From Rhytidiadelphus loreus (taxonomy: Eukaryota; Streptophyta; Bryopsida; Hypnales; Hylocomiaceae): a stretch of DNA of 64,000 nt. Position 1 is the first letter of the stretch. Each line of letters starts with the position of its first letter. This document shows positions 34,464 to 61,900 of this stretch, piece by piece. The DNA lies in assembly GCA_947034895.1 (NCBI GenBank), contig OX344762.1:40280760-40344759 (forward strand), given 5' to 3'. A model generated the notes under the pieces. It was given only the letters and a program-made list of their open reading frames with translations. It was not told where the DNA came from and made no database searches. Both the position numbers and the translations under genes were made by a program.

Positions 34464-35959
34464 CCAAGTTGGGTTGGTGAATGCATGTGTTGGATGGAAG
34501 TCCTAATCGGATGAACTGCTGGAATTGATCCAGCTGGAGCCTAATGGGAGTTCACAGGCAATTAATTCCAAGTGGGAAGTTATGTTCCACAATTAATGCC
34601 TAACGGGGTGGTTAAGGAGCTGCTAGTCAGTTCCAAGTGATTGTTTTCCAAAGTTGGGATAACCACCCGTGGTTGCCTTCCTATAAGGCTATGGAGTTTG
34701 TCATTTAAGTTACCCAGTGTTGAAGAAGTCCGCTGCGAGTCCCAGCCAAGTCGTGCTGCGTATTTCCATTTGTTTTGTGTGTTTGTGTGCTGATGAGTGA
34801 TGCTTGGTTTTGTTGTGTGAGTCCTAATCAGTGAGCTGAAGGTGTCAGCTTGTATGTTCGTAATGGTGCGTGTCCTAGTTGGAGGGCCGGAAAGTGATGA
34901 GATTTGTGTTCTATTTGTGGAAGATTGATGTGTGCTTTGGGAAATCGAAGAAGCCAGTTTCCAAGTTGGAGATCTTATGTAGATTGAAGAAGTGCTGCAG
35001 GGGTCGGAGAATCAACAGTTCAAGTGATAGTGATTGAAGATTTTTTGTAATGCTTGAAGCTGCCTAGTGGGAGATGTTTGTGATCCAGATGTTGACAGTG
35101 GTGAGGAACTGGAGGATTAAATGTATCCCAGTCGGAGAGATTACTGTTAAATGTTAACACCAATCCCGGCGTTTCTCGAGGAGAGAAGGAAGTTTCAAGT
35201 CAGTGAAGTCAAAAACTAATTGGAGTGAAATAAGGAAAGTCAGATTTTGAGTAAACTCTATAAGCTGTAATGGTGATTTGTCACCTAGTTGGATTAATGG
35301 AATGGAATATTAGCAAATGGGTTGTTTGCATGTGAGACCAAATGGTGTTGTTGGTGAATAATTTGGGATTAAACTTGTGTGATGTCTGTATGGCAATGAT
35401 CCAAGTCGGAATAATGGGATGTATTTTGCATGTCTGCGTCAACATGTGATTCCAAATGGGCTGCATGTTTGAATGAGGAAGTGTTAAGCAGAATTGGATC
35501 AGTGTCCAATTTGAGATTATGAATGGTGTTATAATAAGCTGAGTAATTGTAAACTTGATGAGTGTGAGGATTTACAAAGCTAAGACTATCCAGTTGGGAA
35601 TTTGCGGTTAAATTTAACCATTGCCTATTAGAAATTCCAATCAGGATCTGTTGTCCAACAGGAGTATCTTTCCGATTTGAGAGTTTATGAGAGAAAATGA
35701 AGAATGCCGAGAGCAAGAAGGAAGTTACCAAATCGGTAAAAGGAGAATGTAGATTCTGTAAGTGTCAATATTATGAGAGGCCAATTTGTGTCAAGGAAGG
35801 TTTGGATTCCAAATTAGTAAAAGGAGATTCGATTGCACCCAAGGTTGGAGACAAGATTCCCTGAGAAGTGACTCATCCAAGTTGGTGATTAAAGACTGAG
35901 AGCTGCGACAAGCTTGTGGTGAGAAGCAAAGCTGTACCTGTTAAGCAACTCCAATTGGG
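34464..35959. repeat. array of 14 short dyads CCNANTNGG in gene-free DNA
   Basis: Exact matches start at 34464, 34502, 34540, 34568, 34874, 34961, 35063, 35127, 35284, 35401, 35452, 35728, 35877 and 35951. Members include CCAAGTTGG, CCTAGTTGG, CCCAGTCGG, CCTAATCGG and CCAAATCGG. More than ten one-mismatch copies lie between (for example CCAAGTCGT 34746, CCTAATCAG 34823, CCAATTTGT 35781). By hand estimate fewer than one exact match is expected by chance. The block is GC-richer than its surroundings and purine-rich on this strand; no ORF is convincing. A 15-bp direct repeat, CTATGTTATAGGTGT, stands at 34189-34203 and 36339-36353 outside it. Confidence 0.75.
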
Positions 35960-36054
35960 TGAAAGACCAAAGATTGGCACGACAAAGATTAAAGATCAAA
36001 TACAATTTGGGGTGATATTTAGACTTTGGTGGTTATAAGAGAGGAGAGTAAAAA

Positions 36055-36150
36055 AAAAATATATATATATAATAATTAAAAATATATATATTAGTAAAAG
36101 AAAAATATATATAATTAAAAATAAAAATAAAAATAATTTAAACAATTAAT
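36055..36150. repeat. A/T low-complexity tract
   Basis: Runs of ATATAT, AATAAAAATAA and similar. It follows the dyad array directly. Confidence 0.8.
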
Positions 36151-36353
36151 TAAATAATTGTGAGGTATTAAGTTAATATTAGTTGGAAGCATGTATTCCT
36201 TGGGTGTTTTATTCTCTTGTTTGTCGTCTTAGTTTCGTTGTAGTAAGTAATCCTATTAGAAAAGACCTCCCTAGGAACGAACTTTACTATTGCTTTGGTT
36301 TTTATAATTATGTCCAAAGCTAATCTACAAGATACCATCTATGTTATAGGTGT

Positions 36354-37360
36354 TTATGTTATAGGCACCTTCAATGGTTGTAGGGTATCTACTTATACCT
36401 AGACTCAAGGCTCATATCTTCACATTTCTATGCTCACACACTAGCATGGTTGCAACCTTTTTCAATAAAACAATACAAATTTGTTTTGTTCTCGACCCCA
36501 CTACTATGTGAACACTCATTAAGAATTCCTTAGAATGGGTGGTATAAAACTATTACCACAACAATATTCTTAATTTGTATATCAATATAAAGGAAAAATT
36601 TGCATTGGACTTAGAGCTTCCCTCTACTATTGATGCCCTAATGGGATCATAATATACAAGAAATTGTATCAATTTTTATATATAATATTTTTTGGAAAAT
36701 GCCGTCTTTCACTATTAGAAAAATTCTTGAATTCTATGTAGTAGAAATGCTCACACATTTTGAATTCAAAGCTTCCTATCCCATTCAAAATTAGCTTTCT
36801 ATCCAATAACACATCGTCTACATATAGAAGTCAAACATGTATAATTGTTCCTTCAGGATTTATTGGTTGCACAAGTTAAAATGTGAACATAGAGCATGAG
36901 GCTAAAGTGTTAATTAAAGCTTGGTGGTCCATGAATATATGACCACTAATCATATGGTTGTGTGTAGTTAACTTCTAATTTTAGCCTAATGCTCCATGGA
37001 CACCATTCTACTAGTGATGATAATGGACCATATACACTAAATCTTTAGAAAGATAAATACAAAATTGTCTACGCAGTTTTAGGGGACTATAGATTTTAAA
37101 ATGTCACTAGGATTGTTGGGCTATTAGATTTGGTAGGAAATTCTTGGTTAACTATGCATGAAATCATTTTATTAAATAGTTGCAAATGAAAGGCAACTCA
37201 AAATACAATGTTCTTAAATATGATCCTACAATCTTGTTTTGCAAATTGGTAAATATAGACACATGATATATTAAATGTGTTTGAAATGTCACTTATATTA
37301 TGAAGCCTTAAATTCATACGCCATGCACCAACATTGATAGCATTGGGTGTAAGCTTCCCA
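36354..37360. other. AT-rich DNA without a recognised gene
   Basis: No supported gene or repeat structure. Confidence 0.4.
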
Positions 37361-37777
37361 TAAGGTAGACAAGCCTATTTCCACCATCTACTTAATTCCA
37401 TCATCTTTTTTTTGACCCCAATTCCACCCCAAAATTCATCCAAATCCATTTGTTTTTTGACAAAATCATTGCATTAGTGCTAACAAGGGGTGCCAAGTCA
37501 ATTCTTTATTGGTGATTACTTAAGTATCAATAGGATGTTTGTGACTTTTGATAAACAACCCATATAGGACGTTTGTGACTTCACTCAATGAGTGGTTTTG
37601 TAATTTCAGGGTAGACCACTTCAAAAATTTACAGAAATTACAATTTTAATTGGAAAATTATGATTCCACTTGGGTTTGATTCATGAAAAAAATCTTACGC
37701 CTCTGAAAAATATGATCCACTCATGGAGTTAACCTCAAGATATTGAGATCAGGGTGGTAATAGGCTTGTCTACCTTA
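37361..37777. mobile_element. MITE with 24-bp terminal inverted repeats, TA-flanked
   Basis: The left end TAAGGTAGACAAGCCTATT followed by TCCAC matches the complement of the right end (GTGGTAATAGGCTTGTC, TACCTTA) with one mismatch over 24 bp. If the element proper is AGGTAGAC...GTCTACCT, each side has a TA, as in Tc1/mariner (Stowaway-like) elements. No ORF. Confidence 0.6.
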
Positions 37778-38085
37778 CTAGAAATTTCCACCGCTAATAA
37801 GAAGTACCAGTAGAATGGTTCTCCTGGTTTTCCCCAACAGAAAAGCAAAGAACCCGAACTGTAAAGAAAAGGCCCCCGGCCTTTCCAGTCTCCGTCCCCA
37901 AGAAAGGACCGAAAAAGAAAAGGAAGTAGCGAGTTGGAGACCTCGAGGCTTACTCTAGCTCTGCGAGAACAGCATCCAGTGAGCCTGCAGCCAGCCAGTT
38001 TGGTCTTCAGTCGCCCTTGTTACCAGTCAGCAGCTGTTTTGGCATTTCTTCCGTCGTTGCTCTGCTTTGCAATCGTCTCCCATGA

Positions 38086-41173
<3,088 letters not shown>

Positions 41174-41552
41174 TGTTATTTCGAAGGCCTACGTGGCTGT
41201 TCTATATTCATGTTTTTCATTCTGGATTGAGCCAGTTTGATAGCGCAGGAGAAGTTTGTTCTTCGTATTGTAGAGGCGATTGTTTGATACGATAGTCCTG
41301 TTTTACATAGTACTTCACGGATTTCTACTTGTGTTAGTGCGGTGACACATCCAGGAAGCATGTGATAGGACTGATTTTTAGCTACTGTGAGGTCGAGTTT
41401 AGACTTTTGTGCTCACTGCTCCATCGCTGTTGTGTTGCGTATCCTTGAAGGCTATCAGTTCCAGGGTCGTCACTGTCTAAAGAGAGGTGATGCATGGAAG
41501 GCAAGTCAGAATCCACCATCACACGGAGAGGCGATTATAAATAAAGTATTTT

Positions 41553-43214
41553 TTTCAAAACTTGTTATTTACGGATACCGCGATTTCAATTTGTTAAGGC
41601 GAACTTTTAATCATTTACAATCGGGCAATAGTTGGAGAAAAGACAACAAAAATGGGAATTTCACATGGAAGTGTGCGATGATTGCCAATGGAGAACCGGA
41701 ATTATTGGGAACCAAAATTTTTAGGGAGGCTCATGAAAAGCATGTGGAGTTAAGTTTCTTAACTTCCCGTAAGGTAATGTTAACATTGGACTTTTCTGAC
41801 TTCCGGAAAGCTATGGACTTGAAGTTTTGGGTTTCATTTTGTTTGACATCAAGACAAGGCAAATCTACTTGTAAAATGTTGTTTTTCCAACTTACTTAGT
41901 GGTAGCATCATGAAATGTTGCAAATGAACTTTTGACTAGAAAAAATTGGAAAGTCATTTTTGATTTTAACACAATATAGAAGTGTGCTATGATGTATTGT
42001 AGATGTCTTAGTATGGTGTGAATAACACATTTTATTGCGTTTGTTTGAAAATCAATTTAACTTTTATACAATGTCGTGGTCCTTTAATTTGTTGTTTTGG
42101 TTTTTTATTGTATTGTGTTTCTTAACCACACTTACATGCCATAGTATAAGCATCAAGCATTTCAATATGTTATGCAAATTTCATGAGATTATATTTATTG
42201 TATTATGTACACAATGTTCAAACTTGCTATCACAATTTTAGCCATTTTGATGGTTATGTATACATTGTAGCACATTTTCATCCAAAATTTGGGAAGTTTT
42301 TTGAGTTTGAAATCTACTCATAGTAAATGAAAGAAAATACTACAATGTTTCTTGTGCAATGGATGTGTTAGTTGCAAATGTTGCAATGGTTGTATTACTA
42401 GTTGTGTATTTTTATATAATATTGTAGGGACCTAAATCTTTAATGATTTAAGGGGGCTTGAACAAAATATGTCTTTTACAATTGTGTTTGAGATTTTCAG
42501 TAAAAAGAGACTATGTTATCCATGACTAATAGCAATTATTGATTCAATCAAATTTGAAAAAATATTTATAAATATTATTTAAAGCAATTTAAAAGCATTT
42601 CATTTAGACAACTAATCCAAAATACAATTTATATGTTGTTGACTTATAACGTAAAAATAATTTAAACACCATATATTCTAATTGATTTTAGAATCTTCGT
42701 ACGTACCATCATCATCTATATCATAATTAGATATATGATAGAATTATGGTAGAGCTACCAAAAGCTGTTTACTTTTGCTAGATGTTCATTGATAAAACCA
42801 AAATTAGTATAGGTATTTTTTTTACTTGTAGAAAAATAAGAAACATTAAATTTTAAAATATAAAATATAAAGGTATTGGAGAATATTTGTAATTTTTATA
42901 AATCCCAAAATCAAGATTTAGAAAACCTTGGAAGAATCATATAAGTGCATCTTCAAAAGTCCCCAAACCATTTCTATTAACACTCTAAGCTATAGGTACA
43001 CCCATAATCAACATTGTAAAAAATGCAATACTTGATAGTTTAACCAAATGCATTTTTTTGTCTTAGATATTAATTAGACAAGATGTATACAATCAAAATA
43101 TGAAAGTCTATGAGAGTGTACTATTGCTTTTGGATATTCCTAGGTGCTCTAAAAATTTGCAACTTATTCATATGATGTCTAAATACAAAGTGTGTTGAAA
43201 TCCTCTTTTAATTG
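41553..43214. other. AT-rich spacer DNA, no gene recognised
   Basis: 3' flank of Rab2 copy A beyond the duplicated arm. No ORF with a known domain. AT content is high from about 42000 onward. Confidence 0.4.
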
Positions 43215-43438
43215 CACTACAAGAGAAAGGGGTGTTTTAAGTGTGTTTTTAAGTATAGTCTTAGAGATAAGATATTAAGTAATGACCTTTATGTAGATTT
43301 TTAGCAAAAATTTACTAAAAGTACATGTATTATTTTCAGTAGATTTTTACTAAAAATCTACATAAAGGTCAACATAAAGGTCATTCTTAATATCTTATCT
43401 CTAGGACTACACTTAAAACACCCCCTTTTCTTGTAGTG
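43215..43438. mobile_element. CACTACAAG-ended MITE with TAATTG duplication (224 bp)
   Basis: The ends CACTACAAGAGAAAGGGGTG and CACCCCCTTTTCTTGTAGTG are inverted copies. A direct TAATTG stands on both sides (43209-43214 and 43439-43444). The middle is a second inverted repeat (GACCTTTATGTAGATTTTTA against its complement), so nearly the whole element can fold into one hairpin. Confidence 0.75.
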
Positions 43439-52620
<9,182 letters not shown>

Positions 52621-53217
52621 TGAAGCGGACCGTCTTCATTGTACTTCGCTTTTAGCAGACCTGCAGTGTCGCAGCGTTCCCTTCTGGCTCTCAGTTAGAT
52701 TATTAGAGCCTTGGATCTACAATCGTACGATCATTCTTTTATGCCTTACAGCTCCCTGTCATTTGGGTTAAATGCTTGTTTAGCAGTGTTTTATTTGCAG
52801 GCTTTAACGTCGTTGTGTACATGGCAAGATGTAGCTCTCTGGAAGACCATAATCTGAACTATTCTTATTACTATTTTGACATTTTACTTATTGGGCATCC
52901 ACAACAAACTGGTTGTGCGAATCACATTCTCTGTACATTTGAACTTTATGCATTATATTCATTGGTTAGATAATAAGCTCGCAGCCTCCTATTGTTCGTG
53001 TAAATTACAACGCATTTTTTCAGCTTTACATTCGTGGACGCCAGTGAATAGCAATATCGAGTGTGAACACAATCCAGTGTAATTTGTTGGAAGTTTGGAA
53101 CCTGAGAAGATTGAAGGTGGGAAGCCGATTGTGGACTGTTTGGTCACTGTGCATAAATATAGTTATTGGGTTCACAATTTTTTTCCCAGAAGAACAGCAA
53201 ATCTGTGTTTATTTCAC
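52621..53217. other. 3' region of AlaRS
   Basis: 3' UTR and flank of the AlaRS gene. Short ORFs have no recognisable features. Confidence 0.5.
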
Positions 53218-53640
53218 ATGTACTAGTATGCCATATGTCATTGCAACAGTATAATAAAAGTAATTTTCTAATTTATTAAAACTTTGAAATTCAATATCTT
53301 TTCTGACATAGTTGGAACTCCATGAAACAAAATTTGTGCACTTGTCCTTATAGAGTACTAGAAATCTCACCATAACAAACAAAGCAAAACAAAACAAACT
53401 ACCTAATTTAATGGACTAATGTGCCATGTGCCATTGCCATAGCCAAAATAAAAGTGAAAGTAATTTTCTAAATTTTTAGAAATTGAAAATAACTCGAAAA
53501 TCCTTAACTTTCACACTACAAAACAAAGCTTGTGCACCTCCTTGCAAAGAGCTTTCTAATGACATGAAGAATGTGGCCAAGGGACACATGGTCCAAAACA
53601 TCTCAACATAACAAACAAACAAACAAAAGAAAAAACTTAA
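53218..53640. repeat. diverged tandem duplication of about 200 bp downstream of AlaRS
   Basis: ATGCCATATGTCATTGC, AAAGTAATTTTCTAA, TTGTGCAC and CATAACAAACAAA occur in the same order in two consecutive stretches (about 53226-53395 and 53425-53630). No coding signal. Confidence 0.6.
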
Positions 53641-54175
53641 CTTAAAGTATGGATTTTGGTCAATTCATTTTTGGAAAAAAAAAATGATACATTATAGGTG
53701 GTCAAAGTAATAACATATAGCCTCTCATCGTAGTCCTTAAGGGTGGGGTGGGGGATTATTTTGGATTTTAATGTAGTTGTCCTACTTCCCTACATAGTTC
53801 CAATGGACTGACATCTACAAGCACTCCTTTGTATTAAGCAGTGAAACAATGGATGAACCTTTTGCCATGTACAAGTTGCATAGGTGAGTTCAATGAATTC
53901 ATTAAATGGAGACTTACCAATCCAATTCCAACCCTTTCATCTCTAATTCCAACCCCTTCATCTCCAACTTGAATAGTTTGAGTCCCAATAAAAACTCCAT
54001 TAGAATACAACATAATTGAATTAGATCCAAAAGTAGAGTTCTGAATTATATTGTAGGAGAAATACATCATTCCTAGTGTTTGAGCTTTATGCCAACATGT
54101 AAGAGAATACGTATTTAGTACAAAGCTATTGTTTAAAATAATGTTTATGGTACCTTATAGTATATATACCCTTAA
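53641..54175. other. spacer DNA with a short tandem repeat
   Basis: A 21-bp phrase AATTCCAACCCYTTCATCTC occurs twice in a row near 53925-53970. No gene. Confidence 0.4.
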
Positions 54176-54536
54176 CCCATAAACATTGCAAAGGATGTTT
54201 TTTGGCCAATGAATGACAAAGAATCTCTCCGTGTAGGACAAAAATGTAACTATTCATCCTCCAAATTTTGTGTGGCACTAGTAGAACCCTATGTTTTTTT
54301 AAACAGATTTTTTTAGACATCCACATGTTTTCATGTTAATAGTGATGACAAATAAAACATCTCAATGTTTTATTTGATGTCACTGTTAACATGAAAACAT
54401 GTGAATGTCTAGAAAAATTTGTCTAGAAAAACATAGGTTCCTACTAGTGTGGAAAAGGAAGATCATCTACAATAGTTTGTCTTCCAATGAGTACTTTTTC
54501 ATTTTAGCTCACGGTGTCCACCTCAACGTTCAAGGG
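54176..54536. mobile_element. TTAA-flanked piggyBac-like element, second type (361 bp)
   Basis: The left end CCCATAAACATTG and right end CAACGTTCAAGGG are imperfect inverted repeats (9-10 of 13). TTAA stands at 54172-54175 and 54537-54540. A CACTA-type MITE is inserted inside. The ends resemble, but are not the same as, the CCCCTAAAGGACC family. Confidence 0.55.
54276..54449. mobile_element. CACTA-like foldback MITE nested in the element (174 bp)
   Basis: The left end is CACTAGTAGAACCCTATG and the right end CATAGGTTCCTACTAGTG. Long internal arms also pair (CACATGTTTTCATGTTAATA with its complement). TGG stands on each side (54273-54275 and 54450-54452), matching the 3-bp duplication of CACTA transposons. 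Confidence 0.8.
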
Positions 54537-54540
54537 TTAA

Positions 54541-55192
54541 ATGCCCAATTAAACATTTTATAGTCATTGGCCAACTTTCATGTCAAAAACAACCATTTGT
54601 AGGTGATTTTGGAGGGAAAAACCTCCTTTCGCATTTAGTGGTTAATGTCTTTGAATTATGAGTTACATTACAAGTACATACATGTATCATTGGATACGGC
54701 TCAAGATGAATATATACTAACTTTTGTTGCATCTTTGAACTAGTGTTTCAATGAATGGTACTGGATTTCCCTCTTTCTGGTACCATAATGTGAATTTACA
54801 CAACTTCACACCAATCTCTTGACTTGAGTTCAAGTTAAGAAAATAATTTTTTTTGAGTTTGAGCCCAACTAATAAAATGAAGCTTATCAATACCAAACAC
54901 AGTAAATTGATTTGTATCAAGATGTTCTACACTGTAATATATACCTATGGGTAAATTTTGAGATTTTTAGAGCATTTCATATGAATTTTGTTATTATATT
55001 CCAAATTTCACAATACATAGAACACACAGGCAAAAAAAAAAGAGACACAAACCCCCCAAAAGTCCATTAGGTTATCAGAGGATAGAATTAAATTTCAAAT
55101 ATACACAATTAAATGTATTATTGACACCATATAAGACAACTAGAGTACACATGAAAATTGTAATCCCGGTAGTGGTAGATAACCAAGTTATG
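54541..55192. other. spacer DNA next to the right inverted arm
   Basis: No gene recognised. The last base before the right arm of the Rab2 duplication is about 55192. Confidence 0.4.
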
Positions 55193-55564
55193 AAAATAAT
55201 ACTCTATATATAATCGCCTTTCCGTCTGACAGAATTCTGACTTCCCTTCCATGCATCTCACCTCTCTCTAGACAGTCACGACCCTGGAACTGATAGCCTT
55301 CAAGGATACGCAACACAACAGCGATGGAGCAAAGTCTAAACTCGACCATACAGTAGCTAAAAATCAGTCCTACCACATGCTTCCTCGACGTGTCATCGTA
55401 TGAACACAAGTAGAAATCCGTGAAGTACTATGTAAAACAGGACTATCGTATCAAACAATCGCCTCTACAATACGAAGAACAAACTTCTCCTGCGCTATCA
55501 AACTGGCTCAATCCAGAATGAAAAACATGAATATAGAACAGCCACGTAGGCCTTCGATATAACA

Positions 55565-58880
<3,316 letters not shown>

Positions 58881-58936
58881 CTAAGCTCAAGTCTCCAGGT
58901 CACCACCTCCTTTTCTTTTTCGGTCCTTTCTCTGGG

Positions 58937-61900
58937 GAAAATTAAGCAATGGTAGAATGTTGGATGAAAATTTTAGAACTAGGAATTACCTGCGAATTAG
59001 TGTAGGGTACTTGAAATTAGCGTGAGGGTGACTTATCCACTTGATGGATGATAGAGTTGTAGGGAATGCCAAATGGATATTAGCAATTAGAATTAGATTA
59101 GACTTGCTCTCTTTTTCATGCTTGAACTCTTACCTTTAGATATTATTTTTTTCGGGGGTGGGGAACAAAAAAGGACACAAGTCATAAGGACTGAAAATCA
59201 TGGAGGGTTTCTTGAATTTAGATGAGAGAGGTGGAGTTAAAGTAAGTGGACTAGTGAATGAGCAACATGACTTTGAAGAAGCCTAAGATTGGGAGAACCA
59301 CAATGAGGTTGGAGCTCTCTTGGATGATATGATGATTGGCCAAATTAGGCTTCCAACAAGTCTATGCTCATGCCATTCGGAGAAGTGATGAAGCTTTAAT
59401 GATTGTTTTCGTATTTGAAGGTCTATCGTCACCTAGATTTGAAGCATCAACTTTGAAGTAGGAGATTGGGAGAATTATAATGAAGTTAGAGCTCATTTCT
59501 TGTCATTTGGTATGTGGACAAATCAAGCTTTCATTGAGCTTAGGCTCATACCATTTGAAAAAACAATGAGGTGGTGGTGGTGGTTTTAGTGACGATGGTC
59601 TACTACAAATTTTGAGGTTCTATGTCTAGCATTTGTAGTTGGAATTGATTGCAATGGTCATTGCATTTTGTTATAAACTTGTTGGTTTTGGCTATGTGGA
59701 TTTGTGTTGATTGTGTTGTTATAATTGATAGTTGTCATGATCATGTTACTTTGCCTTGGGTGTTGTGGCGATTGATTACTTGTAGTCATGTTGAATTGCA
59801 TTGGTTGCTTAGGTGATTTGTATTTGTTGTGGTCATATTGATTTGCATTGGTTAAATTTAGATGAATTTATATTGGCCATGGTAGTGTTGGATTGCATCA
59901 ACCATAACATTCCTTTAAAGAGAGGACCAAAGTAGTCAAGACATACAAGTCCAACATCATTAATCCTTGAGTGCCCTACATGCTAAAATATAGTCTTCCA
60001 TAATTTGTTTTGGGACACAAAGAACCCAAATCTTGGTTGTACTATGCAAACTAAGAAACAAGGGACAAGAATAGTGTTGTGGTGACCAAAAAGAGTGCTA
60101 GTGAGTGGTTTGGGCTAGGATATATTGGAGTGGGGCTTGAGCATTGATGCGCAATACAAAGAAAGAGAGAAGGTGCAAGCATTCTACAAATTAATTAGCA
60201 ATCGGGACTATTGCAACCTCTTCAAATTCACAACAACACTTTTCATATTTGCAGTCCACTTGATGATTTTTGACCCCACCCCTTGCCAAAATTTTGTGCA
60301 TCAATTCACTTCCTTTGCCTACAACAGTGTCCCAAAGTGTAGAAATTAAACCACTATGAAATCGCATTTCCCAAATTTTTCAACGGCAATTTGACCATTA
60401 TAATCTTCTTATCTAAATGGTAAACCCTCCCAAAATTTGATTAGCACCTCCATACCACATCAACATGTCCACATCAACATGTATTATAGTACATAATGCC
60501 ACATCAACACATTCAAGAAGTAACACTCATTGAAGAATTTTGGTTTTCCATTCATCCACTTCCTTTATAATGGGTGGATGTATAGTTTAGGGTCTCAATA
60601 ATCATATCACAAGGTTGATTTTAGGAAGGGTTATGTATTCCAAAGTAAATATCACCAGAGTATTATAGGCTATTTTTTGATAAAAAAAAACATAAGAATT
60701 TGATTAAAAAGACATCTATGTATTTTTTTTGACAACCAATGTCTATCAATTTAAAGTGGCCATGTTTTGATTGTTTTCCAAAAAATAAAGAAAACACTTA
60801 TAAAGGCTCAACCACTTATAAAGGCTCCCATTAGATGGTTGATTAGTGAATCAACTAGAGACAATATTGATATGCCCAACCATGCATTTATCCTAGCAAT
60901 ACAATTAGTGAGCAACATTTGCGTAGTTGACTCCACATCAACCGGTTTAGGTAGCAACCATTACTTTAGTGGCACATCTAATATGGATGAAGGGTTGGGG
61001 AGAAAGAATGGAATTTTTTTTCTATTGATGTACATATTGATTGCATTCGTGTTGTTCAATGATAGGTATACATTTTTCAACTCCATTATGTGAGTTTTTT
61101 CCTTTTAATAATGCTAATGGGCTACCAAATAATTTGGCATATAGTATCCATTGCATTGCATAAACGTGACTTCTTTTGTGAAGGATTGGTTTTTGTTTAC
61201 ATGGAGTTACAAATTAGGTGGGTAATACATATAGTTAATTTGGGATGTTCCTTTTGAAGGGATAGTCACTCAATGTGCAAAATTTTAAAATAAACAATAT
61301 CAATTACAAATTCATGAGAAGATGATACACATGTTATTTTTTCATACAATCAAAATCATTTAAAACAAACCCATTCCACAAAGGGATACACATGTCATTT
61401 TGGGGGAAAAAAATTATTGACACAAGAATACCATGAGTGTTTAAATTTTTTTTAAATGTTGCAATTGTTTCAAGGCTCAAAATTGTTGCACCTCCAAGCT
61501 ACAAGAAATAAGAAACAAGGTAGACACAACCTTCTCAATAGAAACACAAGAAAAAACATCTTGTTTAAACAAAATTTAACTTAAATAAGAATACATGGAC
61601 AAATACAAAAACATGACGAACAAGAAGTATAGAAGAGAAGGTACAAAATTTCTATTGTTCACTTTGAAGTCGCTATTGTAGTGCCTCCAACACCTCCAAT
61701 TTGCAAGAAACAAGAACTTCCAAGCATCAAATGTCTCACCCATCTTGCACTTTTTCAACACTTCCAAATTTCTTTTGTTTCAATACATTGAGAGAGACAA
61801 CATACATGATCTCATTCAAGAGAGTTTGGCTCAAGGAAAGCTCTATTAAGTAATCTATAATATCTACCAAACAATCTACCAATGAAATCCTCACCTTCAA

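Noticed and set aside
34464..35959. Minus-strand ORFs of 61-120 codons inside the CCNANTNGG block
   Set aside because: They show no domain, overlap the dyads on both strands and have no splice context; they look like by-products of the GC-richer sequence.
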